A DNA stretch of 64,000 bases from Streptomyces sp. CC0208 (GTDB taxonomy: Bacteria > Actinomycetota > Actinomycetes > Streptomycetales > Streptomycetaceae). The notes under the pieces were generated by a model that saw only the letters and a list, made by a program, of their open reading frames with translations, made no database searches and was not told where the DNA came from. Position numbers and translations under genes: made by a program. The stretch spans positions 6,014,001-6,078,000 of the forward strand of contig NZ_CP031969.1 of the NCBI RefSeq assembly GCF_003443735.1, read 5' to 3'. Shown piece after piece: positions 17,489 to 25,664 of this stretch. Numbering within the stretch: the first letter of the stretch is position 1; the number at the start of each line of letters is the position of its first letter.

Positions 17489-17905
17489 TCAGCCCTGGGC
17501 GGCCGCGCAGTCCGCGCAGGTGCCGAAGATCTCCACGGTGTGCGCCACGTTGACGTATCCGTGCTCGGCGGCGATCGCGTCGGCCCACTTCTCGACGGCC
17601 GGGCCCTCGACCTCCACGGCCTTGCCGCAGACCCGGCAGACCAGGTGGTGATGGTGGTCGCCGGTGGAGCAGCGGCGGTACACGGACTCGCCGTCGGAGG
17701 TGCGCAGGACGTCGACCTCGCCCGCGTCGGCGAGGTTCTGGAGGGTGCGGTAGACCGTGGTCAGACCGACGGCGTCGCCCTTGTGCTTGAGCATGTCGTG
17801 CAGTTCCTGGGCGCTGCGGAACTCGTCGACCTCGTCGAGGGCCGCCGCCACGGCGGCCCGCTGCCGGGTCGCGCGGCCCTTCACGGGCGGTCCTGCGGTC
17901 GTCAC
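17489..17905 (-). CDS. zur: Zinc uptake regulator, Fur family
   Basis: 138 residues. Fur-type winged helix at the N-terminus (RATRQRAAVAAALDE, TTVYRTLQNLADAGEV), then the metal-sensing dimer domain with HHHHLVCRVCGK and CADC, the four cysteines of the structural zinc site. GTG 17905 start. It directly follows znuA-znuC-znuB in the same direction, which identifies it as Zur rather than Fur: zinc-loaded repressor of zinc uptake. Assignment by context plus motifs. Confidence 0.93.
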   Translation of the reverse strand: MTTAGPPVKGRATRQRAAVAAALDEVDEFRSAQELHDMLKHKGDAVGLTTVYRTLQNLADAGEVDVLRTSDGESVYRRCSTGDHHHHLVCRVCGKAVEVEGPAVEKWADAIAAEHGYVNVAHTVEIFGTCADCAAAQG

Positions 17906-17963
17906 GGGTTCCTCCTTCGTTCGGCGCCTGCCGGGCCATTGTGCCAGCCCGGCCTGTGCCGGG

Positions 17964-18866
17964 TCAGACGCCGACCGGGCCGTCCGCCTGACGACTGGCC
18001 GGAATCGCGCACTCGGCAGGGTCCGGGGCGGGCCCTGCGGCGGCGGCCGCCCGGGCCCGTCGCCTGGCCAGCGGGGTGGCCAGACCCGTCAGCACGATGA
18101 ACGCCCCGATGGTCAGCAGCACGATCGTCGCACCGGGCGGCACGTCCTGGTAGTACGAGGTCACGGTGCCGCCGATCGTCACCGTCACGCCGATCGCCAC
18201 CGCGATCGCGAAGGTGGCCGCGAAGCTCCGGGTGAGCTGCTGCGCCGCCGCCACCGGCACCACCATCAGCGCGCTGACCAGCAGGAGTCCGACCACGCGC
18301 ATCGCCACGGTCACCGTCACCGCGGCCGTGACCGCGGTCAGCAGGTTGAGCGCGCGCACCGGGAGACCGGTGACCCGCGCGAACTCCTCGTCCTGGCTGA
18401 CCGCGAACAACTGCCGGCGCAGACCGAGGGTGACGAGCACCACGAACGCGGCGAGCGCGCAGATCGCGGTCACGTCGGACTGGCTCACCGTCGACAGGGA
18501 GCCGAACAGGTACGAGGTCAGGTTGGCGTTGGAGCCGCCGGGCGCGAGGTTGATGAACATCACGCCGCCGGCCATACCGCCGTAGAAGAGCATCGCGAGG
18601 GCGATGTCGCCCCGCGTCCTGCCGTACCAGCGGATCAGCTCCATGAGGACGGCGCCGAGGACCGAGACGAGGGTCGCCATCCACACCGGCGACCAGGAGA
18701 GCAGGAAGCCGAGGCCGACGCCGGTCATCGCCACATGGCCGATTCCGTCGCCCATGAGGGCCTGGCGGCGCTGGACGAGGTAGATGCCGACGGCGGGGGC
18801 GGTGATGCCGACCAGGACGGCGGCGAGCAGGGCCCGCTGCATGAAGGCGTAGTCGAGGAAGTCCAT
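17964..18866 (-). CDS. znuB: Zinc ABC transporter permease
   Basis: 300 residues with eight or nine predicted membrane helices, ABC-3 family. The conserved cytoplasmic RRQALMGDGIGHVAMTGVG loop contacts the ATPase. The C-terminal tail (after about 270) is alanine-rich and soluble. Its ATG overlaps the znuC stop by one base. It forms the membrane channel for zinc delivered by ZnuA. Confidence 0.94.
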   Translation of the reverse strand: MDFLDYAFMQRALLAAVLVGITAPAVGIYLVQRRQALMGDGIGHVAMTGVGLGFLLSWSPVWMATLVSVLGAVLMELIRWYGRTRGDIALAMLFYGGMAGGVMFINLAPGGSNANLTSYLFGSLSTVSQSDVTAICALAAFVVLVTLGLRRQLFAVSQDEEFARVTGLPVRALNLLTAVTAAVTVTVAMRVVGLLLVSALMVVPVAAAQQLTRSFAATFAIAVAIGVTVTIGGTVTSYYQDVPPGATIVLLTIGAFIVLTGLATPLARRRARAAAAAGPAPDPAECAIPASRQADGPVGV

Positions 18867-19624
18867 CAGCTCAGCAGTCCCGTACGGATCGGCTCGTGGT
18901 CGTGGGGGTGGACGTGGTCGTGGCCGGGCAGGGCGTGCTGACCGACCGCGCGCGGGGGCGGGCCGTCGTGCTGCACGCAGCCGTCGCGCAGGACCACCGC
19001 CCGGTCGATCAGGGGCTCCAGCGGGCCGAGTTCGTGCAGCACGAGCAGGACCGTGGTGCCCTGGGCGACCTGTTCGCCGAGCGTCCGGGCCAGCACCTCC
19101 TGGCTGGCCAGGTCCACGCCCGCCATCGGCTCGTCCATGATCAGGAGTTCGGGTTCGGCGGCGAGGGCGCGGGCGATCAGCACCCGCTGGTGCTGGCCGC
19201 CGGAGAGGGCGTTCACGGAGTCCTTGGCCCGGTCCGCCATGCCGACCAGCTCCAGGGCCCGGCGTACGGCCGCGTGGTCGGCCTTGCGGAGCATGCCGAA
19301 GCGGGCGCGGGACAGCCGCCCCGAGGAGACGATCTCGGTGACGGTCGCGGGGACGCCGCCGGCGGCGGTGGTGCGCTGCGGGACGTACCCGACCCGAGCC
19401 CAGTCCCGGAAGCGTCCGCGCGGGGTGCCGAAGAGCTCGATCTCCCCGGCGGACGCGGGCACTTGGCCGATGATCGTGCGGATCGCGGTGGACTTGCCGG
19501 AGCCGTTGGCGCCGAGCAGCGCGACGACCTCACCGCGGTGCACGCTGAGGTCGATGCCGCGCAGGACGGGCCGCGAGCCCAGGTCGGCGCGGACTCCGCG
19601 CAGCGCGATGACGGACTCGCTCAT
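18866..19624 (-). CDS. znuC: Zinc ABC transporter ATP-binding protein
   Basis: 252 residues. Walker A GANGSGKST, Q loop, signature LSGGQHQR, Walker B LLIMDEPMAGVD, and a switch histidine in LVLHEL. The last ~25 residues are histidine-rich (HDHVHPHDH), which may bind zinc. ATG 19624 is chosen over an upstream frame because GGAGG lies five bases before it. It energises ZnuB. Confidence 0.95.
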   Translation of the reverse strand: MSESVIALRGVRADLGSRPVLRGIDLSVHRGEVVALLGANGSGKSTAIRTIIGQVPASAGEIELFGTPRGRFRDWARVGYVPQRTTAAGGVPATVTEIVSSGRLSRARFGMLRKADHAAVRRALELVGMADRAKDSVNALSGGQHQRVLIARALAAEPELLIMDEPMAGVDLASQEVLARTLGEQVAQGTTVLLVLHELGPLEPLIDRAVVLRDGCVQHDGPPPRAVGQHALPGHDHVHPHDHEPIRTGLLS

Positions 19625-19638
19625 GCCGTCCTCCGGTG

Positions 19639-20586
19639 TCATTTCGCTCCCAGGGCGCCCTGCAGCGCCTTGAGGTTGGCTTCCTGGACCGAGAAGTAGT
19701 CCTTGCCGCGGGACTTGGCGGTGATGCCCTCGATCGGGTCGAGGACGTCCGTCTTCAGCCCGGCGTCGGAGGCGATGGTCTTCGCGGTCTTGTCGCTGAC
19801 GAGCGTCTCGTAGAACACGGTCGTGACGCCGTCGGCCTTCGCCATCTTCTCAAGGTCCTTGACGCGGTCGGCGCTGGGCTCCGACTCGGGGTCCAGACCG
19901 TTGATGGCCTCCTCGGTGAGGCCGTAGCGCTCGGCGAGGTAGCCGAAGGCGGCGTGGGTGGTGATGAAGACCTTGGTGTCGGTGTCGGCGAGCCCGGTCT
20001 TGAACTCTGTGTTCAGGGCGTCGAGCTTCTTCACCAGGGCCGCGGTGTTGGCCTTGTAGTCGGCCGCGTGGTCCGGGTCGGCCTTCTCGAAGGCCTTGCC
20101 GACGCCCTCGGCGATCTGCGCGTAGCGGACCGGGTCGAGCCAGACGTGCGGGTCGAGACCCGCGAGTTCGGCGTCGGCGTGGTCGTCGTGCTCGGCCGCG
20201 TGGCCGCCGACCTCGTTGCCGTGCTTCTCCAGCGAGGTGAGGCCGGCGGCGTCGATCTTGGTCTTGATCTCGGACTGGTTCACCGCGTCGTCGACGGAGG
20301 GCTGGAGGTTCTTGAGGTAGAGCACCGCGTCGGACTCCTGGAGCTGCGCGGTCTGCTTGGCGCTGATCTCCAGGTCGTGCGGCTCCTGGCCGGGCTCGGT
20401 CAGGCTGGTGACGTGCACGTGGTCCCCGCCTATCTGCTCGGCGAGGAAGGCCATCGGGTAGAAGGACGCGACGACGTCGAACTTGCCCGTCCCGCCCGCG
20501 GCGGCGCTGTCGGTGGAGCATGCGGAGAGGACGGAGAGGGCGCCGGCGGCGGCGACCATGGGTATGAGGCGACGTCGTACGTTCAT
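19639..20586 (-). CDS. znuA: Zinc ABC transporter substrate-binding lipoprotein
   Basis: About 315 residues. Lipoprotein signal with lipobox LSAC, then a cluster A-I binding fold. A histidine/aspartate-rich loop (GGHAAEHDDHADAEL, about 130-145) and conserved HVW, THAAF and ETLVSDKT segments place zinc ligands between lobes. Starts at 20586, 20595 and 20601 are possible; none has a ribosome site. A promoter read from TTGACA (20618-20623) would place transcription near 20586-20595, so a leaderless start is likely (inference). Confidence 0.94.
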   Translation of the reverse strand: MNVRRRLIPMVAAAGALSVLSACSTDSAAAGGTGKFDVVASFYPMAFLAEQIGGDHVHVTSLTEPGQEPHDLEISAKQTAQLQESDAVLYLKNLQPSVDDAVNQSEIKTKIDAAGLTSLEKHGNEVGGHAAEHDDHADAELAGLDPHVWLDPVRYAQIAEGVGKAFEKADPDHAADYKANTAALVKKLDALNTEFKTGLADTDTKVFITTHAAFGYLAERYGLTEEAINGLDPESEPSADRVKDLEKMAKADGVTTVFYETLVSDKTAKTIASDAGLKTDVLDPIEGITAKSRGKDYFSVQEANLKALQGALGAK

Positions 20587-20622
20587 GACAGTCATTTTCA
20601 TCAAATATGGAAACCGTTGTCA
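20586..20622. promoter_or_regulatory. Two Zur-box-like palindromes before znuA
   Basis: TGACAGTCATTTTCA (20586-20600) and TGGAAACCGTTGTCA (20608-20622) both follow the 7-1-7 pattern of Streptomyces Zur boxes (TGaaAnt-n-attTTCA type). They bracket the znuA start and its likely promoter and lie about 95 bases from the divergent glyS. Confidence 0.65.
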
Positions 20623-20716
20623 ACAAGGTCCGGGTCGCGAACCGATTTGATACCGGGGGTGGCCGCGCCGGTAACCTGAAGCATTCGCTGCCGTCCATTC
20701 GCATGAAGAGAGCACC

Positions 20717-22099
20717 GTGGCCGCCGACAAGATCGACACCATCGTCAGCCTGAGCAAGCGCCGTGGCTTCGTTTTCCCCTGTAGTGAGATCTACGGCGGT
20801 CAGCGTGCCGCCTGGGACTACGGACCGCTGGGTGTCGAGCTCAAGGAGAACCTGAAGCGTCAGTGGTGGCGTTACATGGTGACGTCCCGCGAGGACGTGG
20901 TCGGTCTCGACTCGTCCGTGATCCTGGCCCCCGAGGTCTGGGTCGCCTCCGGTCACGTGGCCACCTTCACCGACCCGCTGACCGAGTGCACCTCCTGCCA
21001 CAAGCGGTTCCGCGCGGACCACCTGGAGGAGGCCTACGAGGCCAAGAAGGGGCACGCCCCGGAGAACGGCCTCGCCGACGTGAACTGCCCCAACTGCGGC
21101 AACAAGGGCCAGTTCACCGAGCCCAAGCAGTTCTCGGGTCTGCTCTCCACCCACCTCGGCCCGACCCAGGACTCCGGCTCCGTGGCCTACCTGCGTCCGG
21201 AGACCGCGCAGGGAATCTTCACCAACTTCGCCCAGGTGCAGGTCGCTTCGCGCAAGAAGCCGCCGTTCGGCATCGCGCAGATGGGCAAGTCCTTCCGCAA
21301 CGAGATCACGCCCGGCAACTTCATCTTCCGCACCCGCGAGTTCGAGCAGATGGAGATGGAGTTCTTCGTCAAGCCGGGCGAGGACGAGAAGTGGCAGGAG
21401 TACTGGATGGAGCAGCGCTGGAACTGGTACACCGGCCTCGGCCTCCGCGAGGAGAACATGCGCTGGTACGACCACCCGGCCGAGAAGCTCTCCCACTACT
21501 CCAAGCGCACCGCCGACATCGAGTACCGCTTCCAGTTCGGCGGCAACGAGTGGGGTGAGCTGGAGGGTGTGGCCAACCGCACCGACTACGACCTCACCGC
21601 CCACTCCAAGGCCTCCGGCCAGGACCTCTTCTTCTACGACCAGGAGGCCGGCGAGCGCTGGACGCCGTACGTCATCGAGCCCGCGGCCGGTGTCGGCCGC
21701 GCGATGCTGGCGTTCCTGCTCGACGCCTACGTCGAGGACGAGGCGCCCAACGCCAAGGGCAAGCTGGAGAAGCGCACGGTGCTGCGCCTCGACCACCGCC
21801 TCGCCCCGGTGAAGGTCGCGGTCCTCCCGCTGTCCCGCAACGCCGAACTGTCCCCGAAGGCCAAGGGTCTCGCCCAGGCGCTGCGCCAGAACTGGAACAT
21901 CGAGTTCGACGACGCCGGTGCGATCGGTCGCCGTTACCGGCGGCAGGACGAGATCGGCACGCCGTACTGCGTGACGGTCGACTTCGACACCCTCGACGAC
22001 AACGCGGTGACGGTCCGCGAGCGCGACTCCATGAAGCAGGAGCGGGTGTCCCTCGACCAGATCGAGGGCTACCTGGCCGCCCGCCTGATCGGCGCGTAG
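20717..22099 (+). CDS. glyS: Glycyl-tRNA synthetase
   Basis: 460 residues, alpha2-type class II synthetase charging tRNA-Gly. The insertion between motifs 1 and 2 has a four-cysteine zinc ribbon (CTSCHKRF and CPNCGNKG). Class II elements: GPLGVELKEN near motif 1, RPETAQGIF, FRNEITPGNFIFRTREFEQ (motif 2 region), and GVGRAMLAFLLDAYVED (motif 3). The C-terminal third is the anticodon-binding domain. GTG 20717 start. It is divergent from znuA and ends at a strong terminator. Confidence 0.98.
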   Translation: MAADKIDTIVSLSKRRGFVFPCSEIYGGQRAAWDYGPLGVELKENLKRQWWRYMVTSREDVVGLDSSVILAPEVWVASGHVATFTDPLTECTSCHKRFRADHLEEAYEAKKGHAPENGLADVNCPNCGNKGQFTEPKQFSGLLSTHLGPTQDSGSVAYLRPETAQGIFTNFAQVQVASRKKPPFGIAQMGKSFRNEITPGNFIFRTREFEQMEMEFFVKPGEDEKWQEYWMEQRWNWYTGLGLREENMRWYDHPAEKLSHYSKRTADIEYRFQFGGNEWGELEGVANRTDYDLTAHSKASGQDLFFYDQEAGERWTPYVIEPAAGVGRAMLAFLLDAYVEDEAPNAKGKLEKRTVLRLDHRLAPVKVAVLPLSRNAELSPKAKGLAQALRQNWNIEFDDAGAIGRRYRRQDEIGTPYCVTVDFDTLDDNAVTVRERDSMKQERVSLDQIEGYLAARLIGA

Positions 22100-22112
22100 C
22101 CGCCCACGGCAC

Positions 22113-22405
22113 TCAGCGGCAGAACGAGGCCGGCCCCGACGGAATCCCGTCGGGGCCGGCCTCGCGCTGTGCGCCGGGGCGCCGCTCCCGCGGACAGGCC
22201 CGGAGCAGGACGTCGGCGTCGGTCTCCGCGCAGTAGTCGTGCACCGCGCGCGCCTGTGCGCGGCGCGAGGCGAGTTCGACGCACTCCGCGCATCCCGGCG
22301 CCGGCTCGGGCGGCCGACGCGGGCCGAGGGGCGGTCGGTGCGCGCCCGCTCCTTCGCCGCCCGGACCCCGGCGTGCAGCCGCTCGCGCTCGGTCCGGCCG
22401 CAGCC
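22113..22405 (-). pseudogene. Decayed small gene, frameshifted and without start
   Basis: This otherwise empty stretch between glyS and the next gene reads as protein in two frames on the minus strand. One (about 22320-22400) gives RTERERLHAGVRAAKERARTD; the other (about 22113-22290) gives PGCAECVELASRRAQARAV and then HDYCAETDADVLLRACP, to a TGA at 22113-22115. Both look like parts of one small cysteine-containing Streptomyces protein joined by a frameshift around 22290-22320. No start codon is seen, and the end runs through the glyS terminator. No function recognised. Confidence 0.42.
22125..22164 (+). terminator. glyS terminator, 18-bp perfect stem
   Basis: CGAGGCCGGCCCCGACGG pairs perfectly with its complement around a four-base AATC loop, 25 bases after the glyS stop. 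It also lies inside the 3' end of the decayed gene on the opposite strand. Confidence 0.9.
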
Positions 22406-22419
22406 CGTTCCGCCGGCGG

Positions 22420-23532
22420 CTACAGGTCGACGTCCATGTAGAGCGCCGCGTGGTCGGAGGCCGCGTCGATCGGCGAGGTCACGGTGTCGAAGGACTTGAT
22501 GCCGTCCGCACAGATACCGCGGGTCTCCAGGCCGACGTGCTGGACCTCCTGCCACACCTCCGGCGACATCAGCAGGTAGTCGATCTTGTCCCGCTCGCTC
22601 TGGCACGGCTTGAACGTGCCGGGCAGTCCCCGGTAGGAGCGGTGGCTCATCGCGTCCCGCAGTCCGGCGCCCTCCAGTGTCGCAACCGAGTCGCTGCTGG
22701 GGAAGTCATTGAGGTCCCCGGCGACGATGACGTGCGGGGTGCGCTCCAGCGCGGCCCGGTAGATCTCCGCGACGCGCCTGGCCTGGGCCAGCCGCAGTGC
22801 CGGATCGTCGTTGGACTTGCTCTTCAGGTGGTTGCCGAGGATCACCAGGGGTGTTCCGTTGAGCCGGATCTCGAACTCGGGGCAGTCGCGGCTGAAGAGG
22901 CGCTCGTCGGGACGGTTCGGGTTGGTCTCGAAGATGTGGGTCCGCAGGGACGTGATCGGGTACCGGCTGAAGATCCCGATGTCGATGCCCCGGCTGTCGT
23001 TGCCGTCGATCAGCAGGGCGTAGGGGTAGGGCCGCCTGCCGAGCGCTCCGGCCAACACCTGCGAGTTGAAGCGCTCCAGGGCGAGACGGTCCTCGACCTC
23101 GACGGTGAGCAGGACGTCGGCGTCGACCTCCGAGACCACCCGGCCGGTGTTGCGCACCGTGTCCAGGTCGAGGTCGTCCTGCCCCAGTTCGACCCACCCG
23201 GCCCATGCGGAACGGCCCTTGGCGGTGATCTCGATGTGGGGGTGCCTGCCCCGCCCCGGCGGCTTGAACAGTCCGGAGTCCTTGCCCGGGCGTGACTGGT
23301 TCACGTAGATGGGCGGCGGGTCCTCCGGGTCGATCGCGTACGCCCGGTGCTTCTCGATGAGCCCGGCGATCTTCCTCTTGTCGTCGGCCGAGTACTCCGG
23401 CCGGTCGAGGAGAGCACTCAGGGTGGCGAAGTCGTCGAGGATGTCCTTGCGCGCGACCGGGTCGTCGAGCCGGAAGGCCGTGGGTCGGCGGAAGAGGTTT
23501 TCCATGTTGAACGTGGCGATGCGGATGCTCAT
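22420..23532 (-). CDS. Endonuclease/exonuclease/phosphatase family protein
   Basis: 370 residues of the EEP fold. Metal and catalytic residues are visible in order: NMENLF, LTVEVED (Glu), GIDIGIFSR, GNHLKSK, AGDLNDFP (Asp/Asn) and SDHAAL (His). No signal peptide, so cytosolic. ATG 23532 has GGAGG six bases upstream, which rules out a longer arginine-rich start. Substrates of this superfamily include DNA, inositol phosphates and phospholipids; which applies is not decidable. Confidence 0.9.
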   Translation of the reverse strand: MSIRIATFNMENLFRRPTAFRLDDPVARKDILDDFATLSALLDRPEYSADDKRKIAGLIEKHRAYAIDPEDPPPIYVNQSRPGKDSGLFKPPGRGRHPHIEITAKGRSAWAGWVELGQDDLDLDTVRNTGRVVSEVDADVLLTVEVEDRLALERFNSQVLAGALGRRPYPYALLIDGNDSRGIDIGIFSRYPITSLRTHIFETNPNRPDERLFSRDCPEFEIRLNGTPLVILGNHLKSKSNDDPALRLAQARRVAEIYRAALERTPHVIVAGDLNDFPSSDSVATLEGAGLRDAMSHRSYRGLPGTFKPCQSERDKIDYLLMSPEVWQEVQHVGLETRGICADGIKSFDTVTSPIDAASDHAALYMDVDL

Positions 23533-23664
23533 CACAGGCCTCCATGGCGGCGCGGAAGGGCCGCTCGGCCGGTGGCAGGCGCCGCCGGGGTGACTGCGCA
23601 CCGACATGTTCCATTGTCCTCGCCCTGCGGGGCGCGTCGACCGGAAGGGCGAAGGGCGAGGTAG

Positions 23665-23718
23665 TGACAGTGAGGGCTATGGAATGACAGATATTGAAAT
23701 CTGTCAGCTGTCATGACA
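23665..23718. promoter_or_regulatory. Cluster of TGACA/TGTCA half-sites before aldo-keto reductase
   Basis: An 8-6-8 inverted repeat, TGACAGAT and ATCTGTCA (23685-23706), is followed after two bases by the perfect palindrome TGTCATGACA (23709-23718); another TGACA is at 23665. The block ends 16 bases before the reductase start, as expected for a repressor operator. The TetR gene just downstream is the likely binder (inference). Confidence 0.55.
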
Positions 23719-23734
23719 ATCTGAGGGCATGACG

Positions 23735-24739
23735 ATGCGAACCCGTTCCCTCGGCACCACCGGCCCCCAGGTCTCCGCGCTCGGTCTCGGCTGCATGGGC
23801 ATGTCCGCGCTGTACGGCGACGCCGACCGGGCCGAGGGGATCGCGACGATCCACGCCGCCCTGGAGGCCGGCGTCACCCTCCTCGACACCGGCGACTTCT
23901 ACGGCATGGGTCACAACGAGCTGCTGATCGGCGAGGCCCTGCGCACCGCCCCGCCCGCGTTGCGTGAACAGGCGCTCACCAGCGTGAAGTTCGGCGCGCT
24001 GCGCGGACCCGACGGCTCCTGGGCCGGGTACGACGGCCGGCCCGCCGCCGTGAAGAACTTCGCCTCCTACTCCCTCCAGCGTCTCGGCGTGGACCACATC
24101 GACGTCTACCGGATCGCCCGCGTCGACCCCGACGTGCCGATCGAGGAGACCGTCGGCGCGATCGCCGAACTGGTCGAGCAGGGCTACGTCCGGCACATCG
24201 GCCTCAGCGAGGCCGGCGCGCAGACGATCCGCAGGGCCGCCGCCACCGCGACCGTCTCCGACCTCCAGATCGAGTACGGACTGATCACCCGCGGCATAGA
24301 GCAGTCCATCCTGCCGACCACCCGTGAGCTGGGCATCTCGATCACCGCGTACGGAGTCCTCTCGCGCGGACTGATCTCCGGGCACTTCTCCGCCGACCGC
24401 AGGCTCGGCGCGAACGACTTCCGGGCCCACTCGCCCCGCTTCCAGGGTGACAACCTCCGGCACAACCTGACCCTGGTGGACGAGCTGCGGAAGATCGCCG
24501 AGGCCAAGGGCGTCTCCGTGGCCCAGCTCGCCATCGCCTGGGCGCTGGCCCAGGGCGAGGACATCGTCCCGCTGGTCGGCGCCCGCACCCGCGAGCGGCT
24601 CACGGAGTCGCTGGGCGCGCTGGACGTCGTACTCGACGCCGACGACCTCGCGGCGATCGAGGCGGCCGTGCCCGCCGACGCGGCGGCCGGCGAGCGGTAT
24701 CCGGCCGCGGCCATGGAACACCTCGACAGCGAGCGCTGA
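23735..24739 (+). CDS. Aldo/keto reductase
   Basis: 334 residues, NADPH-dependent (alpha/beta)8 reductase. Catalytic Asp and Tyr in DTGDFYGMGHNE and Lys in TSVKFGAL are present; the usual histidine position is replaced in VYRIARVDP, as in many actinobacterial members. ATG 23735 is chosen over ATG 23729 because GAGGG at 23723-23727 is then seven bases away instead of one. It is followed by a TetR regulator 25 bases later. Confidence 0.92.
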   Translation: MRTRSLGTTGPQVSALGLGCMGMSALYGDADRAEGIATIHAALEAGVTLLDTGDFYGMGHNELLIGEALRTAPPALREQALTSVKFGALRGPDGSWAGYDGRPAAVKNFASYSLQRLGVDHIDVYRIARVDPDVPIEETVGAIAELVEQGYVRHIGLSEAGAQTIRRAAATATVSDLQIEYGLITRGIEQSILPTTRELGISITAYGVLSRGLISGHFSADRRLGANDFRAHSPRFQGDNLRHNLTLVDELRKIAEAKGVSVAQLAIAWALAQGEDIVPLVGARTRERLTESLGALDVVLDADDLAAIEAAVPADAAAGERYPAAAMEHLDSER

Positions 24740-24764
24740 CCGGCCTGCCCGGTACCGTCTCACC

Positions 24765-25355
24765 ATGGCACCGCAGACCTCCGAGACCCTGACCGCCGAG
24801 CGCATCCTCGAAGCCACCGAGGAGGTGCTGCGCCGCCACGGCCCGGCCAAGGCCACCGTGGTCGACGTGGCACGCGCGCTCGGCGTCAGCCATGGCAGCG
24901 TCTACCGGCACTTCCGGACCAAGGCGGCGCTGCGGGAGGCGGTGACGAAGCGGTGGCTGGACCGGACGACGGGCGTGCTGGCCGCGATCGCCGCGCAGGA
25001 CCGTGATCCGGAGGCCCGGCTGCGGGACTGGCTCGCCGCGCTCTTCGAGGCCAAGCGCCGCAAGGCGGGCGACGATCCGGAGCTGTTCGCGACCTACTCG
25101 GTCCTGGCCGGTGAGAGCGTCGCGGCCGTCATCGAGCACCTCACCGAGCTGACCGGCCAACTGACCCGCGTCGTCCAGGACGGCGTCGACGCGGGCACCT
25201 TCACCGTCGCCGACCCGGCCGTCACGGCCCGGGCCCTCTTCCAGGCCACCGGCCGCTTCCACGACCCCGGTTACGCCGGGGAGTGGGAGAAGCCGGGCGT
25301 GCAAGAGGAGTTCACGGCGCTGGTGGACCTGCTGGTACGGGGCGTCAAGGCCTGA
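24765..25355 (+). CDS. TetR family regulator
   Basis: 196 residues. Helix-turn-helix at about 12-58 (ILEATEEVLRRHG, VARALGVSHGSVYRHFRTK); the helical remainder is a typical ligand-binding domain with a TetR C-terminal (AcrR-like) region. It lies directly after the aldo-keto reductase in the same direction and probably represses that unit. Confidence 0.93.
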   Translation: MAPQTSETLTAERILEATEEVLRRHGPAKATVVDVARALGVSHGSVYRHFRTKAALREAVTKRWLDRTTGVLAAIAAQDRDPEARLRDWLAALFEAKRRKAGDDPELFATYSVLAGESVAAVIEHLTELTGQLTRVVQDGVDAGTFTVADPAVTARALFQATGRFHDPGYAGEWEKPGVQEEFTALVDLLVRGVKA

Positions 25356-25370
25356 CCGCCGCCACCCCCG

Positions 25371-25577
25371 CTACGACTTCGACGGATCCACCGTCGCCTG
25401 GTGCGCCTGCGCCAGATGCTCCTCCGCCTTCAGCCAGGGCAAGAACTGCGCTTCCTTGTGCCAGCCGCAGGTGTCGCATCTGATCGTGCGCTGCGGGCCC
25501 TTGCGGAGCACCTGGACGACATGCTCGCGCCCGTGCTGGTCCCACCGGCTCACCTTGCTCGTGCTGGTCTGCACCAT
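25371..25577 (-). CDS. Small zinc-finger-like hypothetical protein
   Basis: 68 residues, cytosolic. RTIRCDTCGWHKEAQFLPWL followed by HLAQAHQ gives a CxxC-x(n)-HxxxxH pattern like a degenerate zinc finger. ATG 25577 has a GAGG-type site upstream; a longer hydrophobic extension from 25637 lacks support. The family is conserved across Streptomyces but unnamed, and no function is known. It is convergent with the TetR gene. Confidence 0.75.
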   Translation of the reverse strand: MVQTSTSKVSRWDQHGREHVVQVLRKGPQRTIRCDTCGWHKEAQFLPWLKAEEHLAQAHQATVDPSKS

Positions 25578-25664
25578 GACGCCTCGCCTCCGACGAGGAG
25601 TGTGCTGCAAGAGCAACATCAACAGGAGCACCTTCACCGTGAGTTGGTCGAATCGTGAGCGGAC

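Noticed and set aside
22069..22293. 74-codon minus-strand ORF after glyS
   Set aside because: Arginine-rich frame; a different frame in the same stretch has the protein-like sequence.
19850..22606. 918-codon minus-strand frame over znuA/glyS
   Set aside because: Runs through two real genes; only a short part near 22320-22400 looks protein-like and is treated as a remnant.
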